From Agrobacterium tumefaciens (GTDB lineage Bacteria > Pseudomonadota > Alphaproteobacteria > Rhizobiales > Rhizobiaceae): DNA of 64,000 bases. Both the position numbers and the translations under genes were made by a program. Below, piece after piece: positions 1 to 10,639 of the stretch. Numbering within the stretch: the first letter of the stretch is position 1; every line of letters begins with the position of its first letter. The stretch covers positions 2,617,501-2,681,500 of the forward strand of contig NZ_CP039888.1 in assembly GCF_005221325.1 (NCBI RefSeq). The letters run 5' to 3'. Under the pieces are notes generated by a model. That model saw only the letters and a list, made by a program, of their open reading frames with translations. It did no database searches and was not told the DNA's origin.

Positions 1-151
1 CCAGAACGGCCGCGAGAATGCGGGTGGCAGCAATGCGTGCAGCAAGACCCGGCTTGTCCTCGAAAGACGAAGGGCCGTCTTCACGGCCCCTTGCATGCGC
101 TGGCTTCGGTTTTCTGGACCGCGCCGGCTTATTCTGAATATCGGATGTCAA
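1..151 (-). CDS. rsmB: RsmB-type 16S rRNA cytosine-5 methyltransferase, N-terminus only
   Basis: Only the first 50 or so codons are in the window; the gene runs off the left edge. The minus-strand frame ends here with residues [17 protein letters not shown], which resembles the start of the NusB-like RNA-binding domain of RsmB (Sun/Fmu) proteins, after a basic, low-complexity leader. The family methylates C967 of 16S rRNA with S-adenosylmethionine. The likely start is a TTG that overlaps the htpX stop codon (TTGA), which suggests translational coupling with htpX; a start further downstream cannot be excluded. The catalytic domain is not visible, so the name rests on a short stretch. Confidence 0.55.
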   Translation of the reverse strand, partial: MTSDIQNKPARSRKPKPAHARGREDGPSSFEDKPGLAARIAATRILAAVL

Positions 152-1113
152 GACCACGGCCCCTTGCGCTCGTTTTCATTGCCTCGTCCCCAGCCCGTTT
201 TGGGGACGGAACCTGATTTGCGCAACGGTCTATCATCCGAGGGCGGCTTCGTCGATCCTCGCGGGGAAAACTCCTGCGCCATGGCGTGCAGCGCCGCCAC
301 GCGGTTTTCCGTGTTCGGATGGGTGGAAAAGAGATTGTCCATACGCTCGCCGGAGAGCGGATTGATGATGAACATATGCGCCGTTGCCGGATTGCGCTCG
401 GCGTCATCATTGTGAATCTGCTGCGCCATGCCTGAAATCTTATGCAGGGCAGAGGCGAGCCAAAGCGGGTTGCCGCAGATTTCCGCGCCTCGACGGTCCG
501 CGGAATATTCCCGAGTGCGGCTGATCGCCATCTGCACGAGCATCGCCGCGAGCGGCGCCACAATCATCGCGACCAGCACGCCGATGAAACCCAACGGGTT
601 ATTATTGTTTTCCCTGTTGCCGCCAAAGAAGAAGGCAAAATTGCCGAGCATGGAGATTGCACCCGCAAGCGTGGCGGTGATTGTCATGGTCAGAGTATCG
701 CGGTTCTGCACATGGGCAAGTTCATGCGCCATGACACCCGCCACTTCCTCCGGCGTCAGGCGTTCCAGCAGCCCGGTCGACGCGGCAACAGCCGCGTTCT
801 CAGGATTTCGACCTGTCGCAAAGGCGTTAGGCTGCGGACTGTCGTAGATATAGACCTTCGGCATAGGCAACCCGGCATTCTGTGACAAATCCCGGATCAT
901 GTGAAAAAACTCAGGCGCATTCGCCTCATCGATCTCCCGGGCGCGATAGGCTGACAGGACCATCTTATCCGAATTCCAGTAGGAAAACAGGTTCATACCG
1001 GCAGCAATGAGCAGGGCAATCATCATGCCGCCCTTGCCGCCGATCAGAAAACCGACACCCATGAACAATGCGGTCATGAAGGCCAGAAGCATTGCCGTGC
1101 GCATCATGTTCAT
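148..1113 (-). CDS. htpX: HtpX membrane zinc metalloprotease (M48)
   Basis: This is an inner-membrane protease for quality control of damaged membrane proteins. Two hydrophobic segments lie at about residues 7-25 and 28-45, followed by the zinc motif HELAH at 130-134 and further hydrophobic segments at about 145-200. The sequence [14 protein letters not shown] carries the third zinc ligand Glu. The length of 321 residues is normal. I start at the ATG at 1113 because AAGGAG lies about 10 bases upstream; an in-frame GTG 7 codons earlier has no such site. The C-terminal tail is hydrophilic and basic. The stop overlaps the probable rsmB start. Confidence 0.93.
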   Translation of the reverse strand: MNMMRTAMLLAFMTALFMGVGFLIGGKGGMMIALLIAAGMNLFSYWNSDKMVLSAYRAREIDEANAPEFFHMIRDLSQNAGLPMPKVYIYDSPQPNAFATGRNPENAAVAASTGLLERLTPEEVAGVMAHELAHVQNRDTLTMTITATLAGAISMLGNFAFFFGGNRENNNNPLGFIGVLVAMIVAPLAAMLVQMAISRTREYSADRRGAEICGNPLWLASALHKISGMAQQIHNDDAERNPATAHMFIINPLSGERMDNLFSTHPNTENRVAALHAMAQEFSPRGSTKPPSDDRPLRKSGSVPKTGWGRGNENERKGPWS

Positions 1114-1229
1114 CCGTCGAACTCTCCTTCTCACTCGCGGGAATATTGCGGGGGTTTATAAAACCCGTCCGATTATATAATCTGGGAAGCGGGAAACATA
1201 TTTCAATATCCCGTCATAGGGAGGATTTC

Positions 1230-1442
1230 ATGCAGAATGCGGATAATGACAATGGCACGGAAGAGGGCTCGGAGCCGGTGAAGCGACTTTCACCCGCAGC
1301 GCAGCGGGCGCTCAAGGAAGCGGAAGAACGACGCCTGCAGCAGGCGGATATTCAATTGCCGCCGGAGACCGGCGGTCGCGGCGGCGCGGAACCGGTTCGT
1401 TTCGGGGACTACGAAATAAAGGGCCGGGCTATCGATTTTTGA
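1230..1442 (+). CDS. DUF1674 / SDHAF4-like succinate dehydrogenase assembly factor
   Basis: This is a 70-residue protein. Its C-terminus PETGGRGG..EPVRFGDYEIKGRAIDF is the signature of the DUF1674 family, whose mitochondrial member SDHAF4 helps assemble the flavinated succinate dehydrogenase subunit. The N-terminal half is charged and probably disordered. The start ATG follows a strong GGGAGGA site 6 bases upstream; a longer open frame reaching back to 1092 would run into the htpX start and is not supported. It is divergent from htpX and convergent with parB, and a hairpin terminator follows directly. Its role in this organism is inferred from the family. Confidence 0.85.
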   Translation: MQNADNDNGTEEGSEPVKRLSPAAQRALKEAEERRLQQADIQLPPETGGRGGAEPVRFGDYEIKGRAIDF

Positions 1443-1456
1443 GAGCCCCAAAACGA

Positions 1457-1481
1457 AAATACCCGCCAAAAGCGGGTATTT
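1457..1481. terminator. Bidirectional rho-independent terminator
   Basis: A 10-bp stem (AAATACCCGC / GCGGGTATTT) with a 5-base loop lies between the convergent DUF1674 gene and parB. A/T tracts on both sides let it act on either strand. Confidence 0.75.
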
Positions 1482-1503
1482 ATTAATTAAAACAGGTATT
1501 TAA

Positions 1504-2385
1504 TTATTTCTGTTCCAACAGCCGGCAGACGGCCTCGAGTTGCTCTAGCGTGCGGTAACCGATACGAATCTGCCCCGATCCACCCTTGTGGCTGATTTTC
1601 ACATCAAGCCCAAGAGCGTCGGAAAGGCTACGTTCGAGCGCGATCGTATCCGAATCCTTTTCCCCAGCCGGGCGCTTTTCAGCAATCTCACCCTGGGATT
1701 TGATATCGTTTTGCGCCAGACGCTCGGCATCACGCACCGAAAGTCCCTTGGAAACAATCGTGCGTGCCAAAGTCGCGGGATCTGAAGTGGAGACCAGCGC
1801 GCGGGCGTGACCGGCGGAAAGCGAACCATCCGCCAGCATATCCCGCACCGGATCGGGCAGCTTGAGAAGCCGCAGACTATTGGCAACATGGCTTCGGCTC
1901 TTGCCGATAATTTCGCCGAGGTCATTTTGCGTGTAGCCGTGTTCGGCGATCAGCTGTTCATAACCCATCGCCTCTTCAAGCGGATTGAGATCGGAACGCT
2001 GCACGTTTTCGACGATGGCAAGTTCCAGAGCAGTACGATCATCCACATCGCGAACGATGACGGGAACGTCGGTAAACCCAGCCAGCTGTGCTGCCCGCCA
2101 GCGGCGCTCACCTGCGATAATCTCGTATCGGTTGACTCCAACCGTTCTCACTACTACTGGCTGAACTATTCCATGCTGACGGATGGAAGCGGCAAGATCC
2201 TGCAGTTCATTTTCATCGAAATGACGCCGCGGGTTTCTCTGGCTGCGAGCGATGAATTCGATCGGAATGGTACGATCGGCATTAACCGCGCGCTGAGGCT
2301 CGCCGACCGGCACGGGCTGATCCATTTCACCGATCAATGCGGCAAGACCGCGCCCCAATCGACGCTTGGAAAGATCATCACTCAT
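1504..2385 (-). CDS. parB: ParB chromosome partitioning CTPase, parS-binding
   Basis: ParB binds parS, loads as a CTP-dependent clamp, spreads along DNA and is moved by ParA. The 293 residues show the family layout. A basic N-terminus with the LGRGL motif (about 9-14) probably stimulates ParA. The ParB/Srx nucleotide fold follows, with GERRWRAAQLAG at 92-103 and ENVQRSDLNPLEEA at 126-139. A helix-turn-helix lies at about 152-175 (LGEIIGKSRSHVANSLRLL), and a C-terminal dimerisation region at about 240-293. It lies 29 bases downstream of parA and is surely cotranscribed. Five parS-like sites in this window are its likely targets. Confidence 0.97.
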   Translation of the reverse strand: MSDDLSKRRLGRGLAALIGEMDQPVPVGEPQRAVNADRTIPIEFIARSQRNPRRHFDENELQDLAASIRQHGIVQPVVVRTVGVNRYEIIAGERRWRAAQLAGFTDVPVIVRDVDDRTALELAIVENVQRSDLNPLEEAMGYEQLIAEHGYTQNDLGEIIGKSRSHVANSLRLLKLPDPVRDMLADGSLSAGHARALVSTSDPATLARTIVSKGLSVRDAERLAQNDIKSQGEIAEKRPAGEKDSDTIALERSLSDALGLDVKISHKGGSGQIRIGYRTLEQLEAVCRLLEQK

Positions 2386-2414
2386 AAGATATTACTCCAT
2401 ACAGTCCGCAAATG

Positions 2415-3209
2415 TCAGGCAGCTTTGCGCAGGCGCTCTCTCTGGATCACTTCGGATGCCAATTGCAAATAGGCCTGACTGCCGGCGCATTTTAGATCAT
2501 AGAGAATGGCCGGCTTACCATAGGACGGCGCTTCCGAAACACGAACGTTGCGCGGAATAAGGGTATGGTAAACCTTTTCGCCAAGATGGCTGCGCACATC
2601 CGAAACGACCTGCTGCGCAAGATTATTACGCGCATCGAACATCGTCAAAACGATGCCTTGTATATCGAGCTGTGGATTGACCGACCCGCGTATCTGGCTG
2701 ACCGTATCCAGCAACTGGCTGAGACCTTCCAGCGCAAAGAACTCGCATTGCAGCGGCACCAGTACGGAATGCGCGGCCGTCATCGCATTCATCGTCAAAA
2801 GATTGAATGAGGGTGGGCAATCAACGAGAATATAGGAATAACCCCTGGCTTCTTGTGTTTCCATTGCCGCACGCAAGAGGAAAACGCGGTTGACAACATT
2901 CGCGACCTGCATCTCAAAACCGAGCAAATCCATTGTGGAGGGAACGATATCGAGATTGGGAACCGCCGTAGGAACAGCAACTTCCGCGACACCATGTTCT
3001 CCTACCAGAAGATCATAGGATGAAAGCTTGCGCTCTTTGCGGTCAATTCCGAGGCCCGTACTCGCATTGCCCTGCGGGTCCAAGTCCACGATCAGCACTC
3101 GCTCACCAATAGCCGCCAGCGCGGTCGCCAGATTAATAGCGGTTGTTGTCTTGCCAACGCCGCCTTTCTGGTTCGCAACTGCGATAATTCGGTTTTTTTC
3201 AAAGGTCAT
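2415..3209 (-). CDS. parA: ParA chromosome partitioning ATPase
   Basis: This 264-residue deviant-Walker ATPase binds DNA non-specifically in its ATP form and segregates ParB-parS complexes. The Walker A motif KGGVGKTTT lies at about 15-23, with the signature lysine. Walker A' (VLIVDLDPQGNAS) and Walker B (YILVDCPPS) follow. The chosen ATG has AGGTG about 6 bases upstream; an in-frame GTG three codons earlier lacks a site. The gene follows rsmG by 21 bases, the usual rsmG-parA-parB order next to bacterial origins. Confidence 0.97.
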   Translation of the reverse strand: MTFEKNRIIAVANQKGGVGKTTTAINLATALAAIGERVLIVDLDPQGNASTGLGIDRKERKLSSYDLLVGEHGVAEVAVPTAVPNLDIVPSTMDLLGFEMQVANVVNRVFLLRAAMETQEARGYSYILVDCPPSFNLLTMNAMTAAHSVLVPLQCEFFALEGLSQLLDTVSQIRGSVNPQLDIQGIVLTMFDARNNLAQQVVSDVRSHLGEKVYHTLIPRNVRVSEAPSYGKPAILYDLKCAGSQAYLQLASEVIQRERLRKAA

Positions 3210-3230
3210 GCCGCACACCTGGCCAGCTTG

Positions 3231-3848
3231 TCAGCGCCTCAAATTGAGGTTGCTGATTTCAAGAACAACAGAATCTGCCTCAATGGCACTCTGATGTTTT
3301 ACCAGATCAAACTGCCAGCGACCATGCGCTTTCTGCACTTCGGAATCATAATCCCGGCCTTTATTAAAATAGGCCTTGAGATCGGGATTATTCTGCGCCC
3401 AGGGATGAATATACTCAAAAAGCACATCCAGCTCGGCAAGGGCACGAGCGGAAACAGCATCACAAGTTGTTATAATTTCAGACGCCGTCTCGATTCTGAT
3501 TGGGTGAACCGCTCCTCTGGCGCCGGTTTCCTTCAGCGCGATTCGCAAAAAGGCAGCTTTTTTATTGTTGCTTTCAACCAGATCGACCCAGCCGTCGCCA
3601 AGTTCCGCCATGAAGATCGCAGTGATAACGCCAGGGAAGCCACCACCGCTGCCAAGATCAATCCATTTTTTTGGTTGAGGAAAGAGCTGGAAGATTTGCG
3701 CACTATCGGCGACATGCCGGCTCCAAAGCTCCGTGAGCGTGGAAGGCGCTACCAGATTTGTGGTTTTGTTCCACTTCTTGAAAAGCTCGACAAAATGCTC
3801 GAGCTTCTCTTGTGTTTCACGTGAAACACTCTGGCCGTTTATCTTCAT
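3231..3848 (-). CDS. rsmG: RsmG 16S rRNA guanine-N7 methyltransferase
   Basis: RsmG (GidB) methylates G527 of 16S rRNA. The 205 residues contain the S-adenosylmethionine motif [11 protein letters not shown] at about 64-73 in a Rossmann fold, and the conserved [10 protein letters not shown] at about 131-140. The gene lies 11 bases downstream of mnmG and 21 bases upstream of parA. The first codons overlap a perfect parS palindrome, so residues 8-11 (VSRE) are encoded by the ParB site. Confidence 0.96.
   Translation of the reverse strand: MKINGQSVSRETQEKLEHFVELFKKWNKTTNLVAPSTLTELWSRHVADSAQIFQLFPQPKKWIDLGSGGGFPGVITAIFMAELGDGWVDLVESNNKKAAFLRIALKETGARGAVHPIRIETASEIITTCDAVSARALAELDVLFEYIHPWAQNNPDLKAYFNKGRDYDSEVQKAHGRWQFDLVKHQSAIEADSVVLEISNLNLRR
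3813..3828. other. parS site 1 (perfect palindrome, inside rsmG)
   Basis: The 16-mer TGTTTCACGTGAAACA is the canonical bacterial parS sequence with no mismatch. It lies within the start of rsmG, in phase to encode VSRE, about 6.5 kb from the probable origin. Confidence 0.95.
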
Positions 3849-3859
3849 AATCCGACTCG

Positions 3860-5743
3860 CTATTGGTGCATGCGCAGTTGTTCACTTCGCGTTGCGGTAT
3901 CTTTCCGCAGAAGTGCGAGCAGCAGCGATATCGCAGCCGGCGTCATGCCGTCAACACGGGCGGCCTGTGCAATATTCTCCGGACGGGCTTTTTCCAGCTT
4001 TTGTTTAAGCTCATTGGAGAGACCTGACAGACTCTGAAAATCGAAATCGTCAGGGATTTTCCTGTCTTCATCCCGTTTAATATCGACGATATCCGCGCTC
4101 TGCCGTTGCATATAGACGGCGTAACTCGCCTCGATATGTAAGACCTCTGCGACCTTGCCATTAAGCGCGTTGAGCTCTGGCCAGTGTTCCGCCAGAGCGT
4201 GCAAAGTCATGTCAGGATAAGCAAGCAACTCGTAGACGGAGCGACGTTGACCGTCCTGATTGAGTTTCAAACCCTGTTTGGCCGCCTGCGAAGGGCTGAT
4301 GGAGAGCTCCTTCATTAACGCGCGGCCGCGATCGAGATCCGAAATAAAATCTGCAAAGCGCTGTTGACGCTCTTGACCGAGAATACCCGTCGCCTGGGCC
4401 ACGGGTGTAAGCCGGAGATCCGCATTATCCACACGCAGGGAAAGACGATACTCCGCCCTTGACGTAAACATGCGATAGGGCTCGCTGACACCCTTGGATG
4501 TCAGGTCATCGATCATCACGCCAATATAAGATTCCGTCCGGCTAAAATGAAGCGGATGGGTGTTGCCAGCGTAAAGCGAGGCATTCAGGCCAGCAACAAG
4601 ACCCTGAGCGCCAGCCTCTTCATAACCCGTCGTGCCATTGATCTGGCCAGCCAGAAACAGCCCCGGTATTTTGCGGCACTCGAGAGAGGGTTTCAGTTCC
4701 CGGGGATCGACATAATCATATTCGATCGCATAACCCGGCTGAAGAATCGTAACCCGTTCAAGGCCTGGTATCGTCCGGATAAATTGCTCCTGTACGGAGG
4801 CGGGCAGGGACGTGGAAATACCATTGGGATAAATGGTATGATCATCGAGACCCTCCGGCTCCAGAAATATCTGGTGGCCGTCCCTTTCGCCGAAACGAGT
4901 AATCTTATCCTCAATCGATGGGCAATAACGCGGGCCAACCCCTTCGATCTGCCCGGAATACATGGCAGAGAGGTGAATATTGTCCTGGATGATTTTGTGG
5001 CCTGCTGGAGTCGTGCGGGTCACACCACATTCGATTTGCGGATTGAGTATACGGTCCGTCATAAATGAGAATGGGACGGGATCCTCATCAGCCGCCTGCC
5101 GATCCACGGCGTTCCAATCGATGGTACGGCCATCCAAACGGGCAGGCGTGCCGGTTTTGAGCCGACCCATGGCGAGACCAAGCCGCGATAGCGTTTCGGA
5201 AAGGCCGAGAGAAGGCATTTCGCCAACTCGGCCGGCTGGAATCTTTTCGGAACCGATATGGATAAGACCACGCAGAAAAGTTCCGCTGGTGAGTACTACA
5301 GCCCCACAAGGAATCCGGCTACCATTTTTCATGATAACGGCAGCGACCCGATCATTGTCCATTTCAATATCAAAAGCATCGCCTTCGATAATTCTCAGGT
5401 TATCAATGGCATCGATTTCCCGCTGCATCGCTTCACGGTAGAGTCGGCGGTCAGCCTGCGTGCGCGGCCCACGAACGGCCGGACCCTTTTTCCGGTTGAG
5501 CATACGGAATTGAATGCCCGCAGCATCTGCGACCCTGCCCATCAATCCATCCAGCGCATCGATCTCACGAACGAGATGACCCTTTCCCAGGCCACCAATT
5601 GCGGGATTACAGGACATGACCCCAATCGTTTCGCGCTTGTGGGTAACAAGAGCGGTTTTTGCACCATGCCTTGCAGCGGCAGCGGCAGCTTCACTGCCGG
5701 CATGACCGCCACCAATAATAATGACATCGAATGACTGGTGCAT
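3860..5743 (-). CDS. mnmG: MnmG tRNA U34 carboxymethylaminomethyl-modification FAD enzyme
   Basis: MnmG (GidA) works with MnmE to modify the wobble uridine of certain tRNAs, using FAD, methylenetetrahydrofolate or NADH, and ammonium or glycine. The 627 residues start with the dinucleotide-binding motif GGGHAG at 11-16. They carry the family stretch [24 protein letters not shown] at about 44-67, and the [22 protein letters not shown] block near the middle. The C-terminal GidA-associated helical domain is complete. It lies upstream of rsmG and downstream of mnmE, a conserved cluster. Confidence 0.97.
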   Translation of the reverse strand: MHQSFDVIIIGGGHAGSEAAAAAARHGAKTALVTHKRETIGVMSCNPAIGGLGKGHLVREIDALDGLMGRVADAAGIQFRMLNRKKGPAVRGPRTQADRRLYREAMQREIDAIDNLRIIEGDAFDIEMDNDRVAAVIMKNGSRIPCGAVVLTSGTFLRGLIHIGSEKIPAGRVGEMPSLGLSETLSRLGLAMGRLKTGTPARLDGRTIDWNAVDRQAADEDPVPFSFMTDRILNPQIECGVTRTTPAGHKIIQDNIHLSAMYSGQIEGVGPRYCPSIEDKITRFGERDGHQIFLEPEGLDDHTIYPNGISTSLPASVQEQFIRTIPGLERVTILQPGYAIEYDYVDPRELKPSLECRKIPGLFLAGQINGTTGYEEAGAQGLVAGLNASLYAGNTHPLHFSRTESYIGVMIDDLTSKGVSEPYRMFTSRAEYRLSLRVDNADLRLTPVAQATGILGQERQQRFADFISDLDRGRALMKELSISPSQAAKQGLKLNQDGQRRSVYELLAYPDMTLHALAEHWPELNALNGKVAEVLHIEASYAVYMQRQSADIVDIKRDEDRKIPDDFDFQSLSGLSNELKQKLEKARPENIAQAARVDGMTPAAISLLLALLRKDTATRSEQLRMHQ

Positions 5744-5787
5744 TTTCCTGCGCCCTGTTTAATGCATCGACCTCACTATGGTGCCGA

Positions 5788-5803
5788 TGTTTCACGTGAA
5801 TCA
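5788..5803. other. parS site 2 (one mismatch, mnmE-mnmG gap)
   Basis: TGTTTCACGTGAATCA matches parS at 15 of 16 positions; the change is in the right arm. It overlaps the last bases of mnmE and lies 45 bases upstream of mnmG. Confidence 0.85.
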
Positions 5804-7129
5804 TTTTCCTATGCAGAATTCCGAGAAGATCACGCCCAGCAAATCTTCTACATCAACGCGGCCGGTGATCCGTCCGAGCGATGTCGCGGCGAGCCTTAGA
5901 TATTCCGACCTTATCGCGAGGTCCAGGGTCTCAGAATCAAGCGCATCACTAACATAGTTCAGCGTCTCTTCAAGTCGTTTTTTATGGCGGGCACGGGCAG
6001 GAACCAAAGTCTGGCCAGCACCGACCTGTTTTTCTATCTCTCGCTTGAGGGCTGAGCGCAATTCATCGAGGCCTGTGCCTTCTTTTGCTGAGACAAACAA
6101 ATCAAATTCATCATCCGAAGCGTGAGAGCGAAACGCAGATTTTGTTCTCACCCGCAAGGAGCTCTGATTATCAAATAAGCCAATAGATTGTTTCGGAGTC
6201 GAATCATTATCTTGCAGCAATAAAATAAGATCTGCAGTTTCCGCGGTCAGAACCGCACGCCGAACGCCTTCCTGTTCCACCACATCCTCAGTCTCCCGAA
6301 TTCCTGCGGTATCGAATATCCGCACCAGATATCCGTCCAGATTGATGTCGACGCTTAAAACATCTCTCGTCGTCCCGGCAATGTCGGTAACAATTGCCAC
6401 GTCACGACCGCTCAACGCATTAAGCAGAGTGGACTTACCCACATTTGGTTCGCCTACAAGCGCCACTTTAAAGCCATCGCGAATGATTTCGCCGCTTCCA
6501 CCGCCTTTAAGGTGATCGCTGATTTCACCCTTGAGCTCCGCCATCGCTTCCCAAACCCGGGCAGCAACGGAATCCGGCACATCCTCCTCATCGGCAAAAT
6601 CCAGTTCCGCCTCGATCAGGGCGCGGGCACGGGTCAGGCGATTGGCCCAGCCATCATAGAGAGCCGATAATTGACCGCTGCTTTGCTCGACCGCCAGACG
6701 CCGCTGCATCTCCGTTTCCGCCTGCAACAGATCGGCGAGGCCCTCAACCTCGAGCAGGTCCATCTTACCATTTTCAAAGGCTCTGCGGGAAAACTCACCG
6801 GCCTCTGCGGGTCGAAGTCCTTCAAGATTCTCGAGCTCTGCAAAAATGGAAGCCACGACCGCGCGGCTGCCGTGGCTGTGAATTTCAACGCAATTTTCAC
6901 CCGTGAAAGAATTTGGAGCCGGAAAGGCGATCACCAGAGCTTGGTCAATGATCTCATTGTTTCGATTCCGAATCGAACAAAGGCTTGTTCTTCGTGGTGA
7001 AGCAAGGTCTCGACCTGTCAGCATCTTCAACGCATCAAAAGCCCTGAGACCACTGATCCTCAGAACCGCGACACCCGCCGGCAGGGCGCCGCTGGACAGC
7101 GCATAAATCGTATCGGCGGAAGCTGGCAT
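5801..7129 (-). CDS. mnmE: MnmE tRNA modification GTPase
   Basis: MnmE (TrmE) is the GTPase partner of MnmG. The 442 residues have an N-terminal tetrahydrofolate-binding domain (about 1-118) and a helical domain. The inserted G domain has the P-loop GEPNVGKST at 226-234, DIAGTTRD in switch I and the DTAG motif. The C-terminus is FCIGK, whose Cys is the conserved C-terminal Cys-Ile-Gly-Lys signature. Length is normal. It lies between rho and mnmG, all on the minus strand. Confidence 0.97.
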   Translation of the reverse strand: MPASADTIYALSSGALPAGVAVLRISGLRAFDALKMLTGRDLASPRRTSLCSIRNRNNEIIDQALVIAFPAPNSFTGENCVEIHSHGSRAVVASIFAELENLEGLRPAEAGEFSRRAFENGKMDLLEVEGLADLLQAETEMQRRLAVEQSSGQLSALYDGWANRLTRARALIEAELDFADEEDVPDSVAARVWEAMAELKGEISDHLKGGGSGEIIRDGFKVALVGEPNVGKSTLLNALSGRDVAIVTDIAGTTRDVLSVDINLDGYLVRIFDTAGIRETEDVVEQEGVRRAVLTAETADLILLLQDNDSTPKQSIGLFDNQSSLRVRTKSAFRSHASDDEFDLFVSAKEGTGLDELRSALKREIEKQVGAGQTLVPARARHKKRLEETLNYVSDALDSETLDLAIRSEYLRLAATSLGRITGRVDVEDLLGVIFSEFCIGK

Positions 7130-7218
7130 CGTTCACCTCGGTCTAAAACAGTCAAGCCGCACCCGAATGAACGGATACGGCTTTAAAGCTCTTATGATGA
7201 ATCCGACTAAAGTTCGGA

Positions 7219-8484
7219 TCAGGTATTCATCGATTCGAAGAAATCCGAATTGGTTTTCGTCTGCTTCAGCTTGTCGATCAGGAATTCGATGGCGTCCATC
7301 GTTCCCATCGGTGCGAGAATGCGGCGAAGAACGAAGATCTTCTGGAGGTCCTGACGTGGTACCAGCAGGTCTTCCTTACGTGTACCGGATTTCAGAATAT
7401 CCAGCGCCGGGAAGATACGCTTGTCGGCAACCTTGCGGTCAAGCACGATTTCCGAGTTGCCGGTACCCTTGAACTCTTCGAAGATGACTTCATCCATGCG
7501 GCTGCCCGTATCGATAAGTGCAGTCGCAATGATCGTGAGCGAGCCGCCTTCTTCGATGTTACGCGCGGCACCGAAGAAACGCTTCGGCCGCTGCAGGGCG
7601 TTGGCATCCACACCACCGGTCAGAACCTTGCCGGAGGAGGGAACAACGGTGTTGTAAGCACGGCCAAGACGCGTGATGGAGTCGAGCAGGATGACGACGT
7701 CACGGCCATGCTCGACCAGGCGCTTCGCCTTTTCGATGACCATTTCGGCGACCTGGACGTGGCGTACAGCCGGTTCGTCGAAGGTGGAGGACACAACCTC
7801 ACCCTTTACCGAACGCTGCATGTCGGTCACTTCTTCCGGACGCTCATCGATCAGCAGAACGATTAGATAGCACTCCGGGTGATTCGCCGTGATGGAATGA
7901 GCGATGTTCTGCAGCAGAACCGTTTTACCAGTGCGCGGCGGCGCCACGATCAATCCGCGCTGGCCCTTGCCGAGCGGCGCGACGAGGTCGATGACGCGCG
8001 ACGACAGATCCTTCGATGTTGGAACTTCCAGTTCCATCTTGAAGCGCTCATTCGGGTAAAGCGGCGTCAGATTGTCGAAGTGAACCTTGTGACGGATCTT
8101 TTCCGGGTCGTCGAAATTGATCGTATTGACCTTGAGAAGCGCGAAATACCGTTCGCCTTCCTTCGGACCACGGATCGGCCCTTCAACAGTATCGCCGGTC
8201 TTCAGCGAGAAGCGGCGAATCTGCGAGGGCGAAATATAGATATCGTCCGGGCCGGGCAGATAGTTTGCGTTTGCAGAACGCAGGAACCCGAACCCGTCCT
8301 GCAGGACTTCAACGACGCCTTCGCCGATGATTTCGATGTCCTGGCTCGCGAGAACCTTGAGGATTGCGAACATGAGCTCCTGCTTGCGCATGGTGCTCGC
8401 ATTTTCAACTTCCAGGGATTCGGCAAAAGTCAACAAGTCGGTAGGCGATTTGCTCTTAAGTTCCTGAAGCTTCATTTCAGCCAT
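7219..8484 (-). CDS. rho: Rho transcription termination factor
   Basis: Rho is a hexameric RNA-dependent helicase that ends transcription of untranslated RNA. The 421 residues show the N-terminal helical domain ([11 protein letters not shown]), the cold-shock-type RNA-binding domain (about 54-125, [12 protein letters not shown]), Walker A APPRTGKT at 181-188, Walker [11 protein letters not shown] and the Q-loop segment. A small imperfect hairpin (ATCCGA/TCGGAT at 7201-7219) touches the stop codon; it has no T tract, so I do not call it a terminator. An upstream gap of 186 bases separates it from hemJ and could hold the promoter or autoregulatory leader; no clear motif is visible there. Confidence 0.98.
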   Translation of the reverse strand: MAEMKLQELKSKSPTDLLTFAESLEVENASTMRKQELMFAILKVLASQDIEIIGEGVVEVLQDGFGFLRSANANYLPGPDDIYISPSQIRRFSLKTGDTVEGPIRGPKEGERYFALLKVNTINFDDPEKIRHKVHFDNLTPLYPNERFKMELEVPTSKDLSSRVIDLVAPLGKGQRGLIVAPPRTGKTVLLQNIAHSITANHPECYLIVLLIDERPEEVTDMQRSVKGEVVSSTFDEPAVRHVQVAEMVIEKAKRLVEHGRDVVILLDSITRLGRAYNTVVPSSGKVLTGGVDANALQRPKRFFGAARNIEEGGSLTIIATALIDTGSRMDEVIFEEFKGTGNSEIVLDRKVADKRIFPALDILKSGTRKEDLLVPRQDLQKIFVLRRILAPMGTMDAIEFLIDKLKQTKTNSDFFESMNT

Positions 8485-8670
8485 GAAGGGAAGACCGTTT
8501 GATAATGTAATGTCGGGGGAGGGCGTGTTCGCGAATCAGATGCTGTGGGAGATACCGCAGATGACTGAATAATTCACATGCCACGAAGATGAGTGAACTG
8601 AAAATAGCGATTGAATACGGCGGCTGCAAGAGGAAAGCACGAATTCCGCGAAATTTATCGTCGCACCGTC

Positions 8671-9216
8671 TTAACCAAACGGTTTCACAACCACAAGTAT
8701 GACAATCAGGATCATTAGAACGGTCGGAACTTCGTTCATCAACCGCCAGTGACGGGCCGGTCTTGTATTTTCATCCCGCGCAAAACGTTTTGCGCTACGG
8801 ATGAAGTAAACATGGGTGGCGGTCAGAAGCACGACCAGCCCGATCTTCGCATGCAGCCAGCCGCCGGAAAAACCATAAACCGACCAAGCGAGATAGAGCC
8901 CCAATATCCAGGATATCATCATCGCTGGGTTCATGATCACCCTGATCAGCCGCTGCTCCATCACCTTGAAGGTTTCAGATTGCTGCGAACCGGCAGGTGC
9001 ATCGGTGTGATAGATAAAAAGCCGCGGCAGGTAGAAAATCGCGGCCATCCACGAGATCACGGCGACGATATGCAGCGCCTTGACCCAGAGATAGAGATCG
9101 GCGGGATCGGCGTAAAATACGAGCGCGATGAAAGCGGCAAAGACACCGAGTGCGACACCGGCACGCAAAGCCGCCTTGTTTCCGGAGCGGGCCGAGGTCT
9201 GTTTTTCCTCGCTCAT
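8671..9216 (-). CDS. hemJ: HemJ protoporphyrinogen IX oxidase (membrane)
   Basis: HemJ is the oxygen-independent membrane protoporphyrinogen oxidase of many alphaproteobacteria. The 181 residues have about four hydrophobic helices: about 20-36, 40-60 with the conserved [24 protein letters not shown], 95-115 and 155-178. The His in [11 protein letters not shown] and the first-helix region match the UPF0093/HemJ family. The start ATG overlaps the hemE stop (ATGA). The frame is open upstream, but inside hemE. Coupling with hemE, an earlier step of haem synthesis, supports the role. Confidence 0.9.
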   Translation of the reverse strand: MSEEKQTSARSGNKAALRAGVALGVFAAFIALVFYADPADLYLWVKALHIVAVISWMAAIFYLPRLFIYHTDAPAGSQQSETFKVMEQRLIRVIMNPAMMISWILGLYLAWSVYGFSGGWLHAKIGLVVLLTATHVYFIRSAKRFARDENTRPARHWRLMNEVPTVLMILIVILVVVKPFG

Positions 9217-10247
9217 CCAGCACCCCCAACCGAGCGCACACGCTGCACCAGCCGGGTTACGTTCTCCGGATCCGCCTGCGGGGTGATGCCGTGGCCGAGA
9301 TTGAAGATCAGCGGACCTTGCCCAAGCGCCTGCAGCACAGCGTCGATGCCATCCTGCAAAGCCTTGCCACCCGCCACCATCAGCATCGGGTCGAGATTGC
9401 CCTGCACCGGGCCTTCCTTCTGCAAATCCCTGGCGAAGCTTAACGGCACGGACCAATCCAGGCCAATGGCGTCAGCACCCGTCTTGCGGCGATAATCCCT
9501 CAGCAGATAACCAGCGCCCTTAGCAAAAGCGATGATCTTTGCCGAAGGCCGGCGGGCGCGTACCGACGCGATAATGCGGGCGACCGGCTTGATCGCATAT
9601 TCCTCGAATTCCTTTTCGCCGAGCACGCCGGCCCAGGAATCGAAGATCTGAACCGCATCGGCCCCGGCATCAATCTGCGCCACCAGATAATCGGCAGAGA
9701 CCTCAGCGAGGAAAGCCAGCAGCTTTTCCATGGCGGCCGGCTCCTGATAACCGAACAACCGCGCCGGGGCCTGGTCCGGCGTCCCATGCCCGGCAATCAT
9801 ATAGGTCGCAACCGTCCAGGGCGCGCCGCAAAAACCGAGAAGCGTCGTTTCATCCGGCAATGAGCTGCGCAGACGCGACACCGTTTCGAAAACGGGCGAG
9901 AGATGCGCCATGACATCAGACGCATCGAGTTTCCCGATACCGCTCACATCGATCGGGTCCATGGCTGGACCTTTGCCTTCGCTGAAGGACACGTTGCGAT
10001 GGAGCGCGTCGGGGATGACAAGAATGTCGGAAAAGAGAATGGCTGCATCCAGCCCGAACCGGCGAATGGGCTGAAGGGTCACTTCGCTCGCCAGCTCGGG
10101 ATTATAACAGAGATCAAGGAAACTTCCGGCGGTCTTTCGAGTTTCCCGATACTCCGGAAGATAACGCCCAGCCTGACGCATCAGCCATATGGGCGGCGGT
10201 GTGACCGTCTTCCCGTTCAAAACAGTCATAACCTTGCGTTCGCTCAT
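9213..10247 (-). CDS. hemE: Uroporphyrinogen decarboxylase HemE
   Basis: HemE removes four carboxyl groups from uroporphyrinogen III to give coproporphyrinogen III. The 344 residues carry signature 1 ([17 protein letters not shown], about 17-33), with the substrate-contacting Arg and Asp residues (FSDILVIP), and signature 2 around [16 protein letters not shown]. It overlaps hemJ by 4 bases. Its 5' side borders the AT-rich gap called as oriC, the same neighbour found beside the Caulobacter origin. Confidence 0.97.
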   Translation of the reverse strand: MSERKVMTVLNGKTVTPPPIWLMRQAGRYLPEYRETRKTAGSFLDLCYNPELASEVTLQPIRRFGLDAAILFSDILVIPDALHRNVSFSEGKGPAMDPIDVSGIGKLDASDVMAHLSPVFETVSRLRSSLPDETTLLGFCGAPWTVATYMIAGHGTPDQAPARLFGYQEPAAMEKLLAFLAEVSADYLVAQIDAGADAVQIFDSWAGVLGEKEFEEYAIKPVARIIASVRARRPSAKIIAFAKGAGYLLRDYRRKTGADAIGLDWSVPLSFARDLQKEGPVQGNLDPMLMVAGGKALQDGIDAVLQALGQGPLIFNLGHGITPQADPENVTRLVQRVRSVGGAG

Positions 10248-10473
10248 GGCACCCAGCTTCTAAAAAATAAAATCAAAGAGATTTAAAAGATTTTCTATTT
10301 CTTAGAGTCTGTGGGTAGCAAGGATTAAAATCATTCCAGTCGAAATGCCGCAGCGGCGACATCTCAACAGCGCCTGCGTATATTGATCATGCGAGTGTTT
10401 AAAGATAATTGGGAAAACTGTAATTATATGAATAATTTCATATAGTTATTTATACGGCAATAAATTTCGTCTC

Positions 10474-10482
10474 TGTGGATAA
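10474..10482 (-). other. DnaA box, perfect consensus
   Basis: TGTGGATAA is the exact reverse complement of TTATCCACA. It sits just right of the AT-rich stretch in the probable origin. Confidence 0.85.
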
Positions 10483-10562
10483 TCTGGGGAAAATTCTGAA
10501 CAGTTTCGCACTATTCCATTAATTCACAGGCGCCGTGAAGGCGAGAGACACCACTTGCGAAT

Positions 10563-10571
10563 TGTGGAAAA
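10563..10571 (-). other. DnaA box variant
   Basis: TGTGGAAAA is the reverse complement of TTTTCCACA, a DnaA box variant common in other origins. Confidence 0.55.
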
Positions 10572-10630
10572 ACACCACCTTATTCACCTCGCGGTTCGGC
10601 CCGCCGGGCAATTCAGAGACTTGTCCAAGT

Positions 10631-10639
10631 TTATCAACA
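10631..10639 (+). other. DnaA box variant
   Basis: TTATCAACA differs from TTATCCACA at one base and lies 17 bases before the ppsR start, so DnaA binding here might also affect ppsR expression. Confidence 0.55.
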
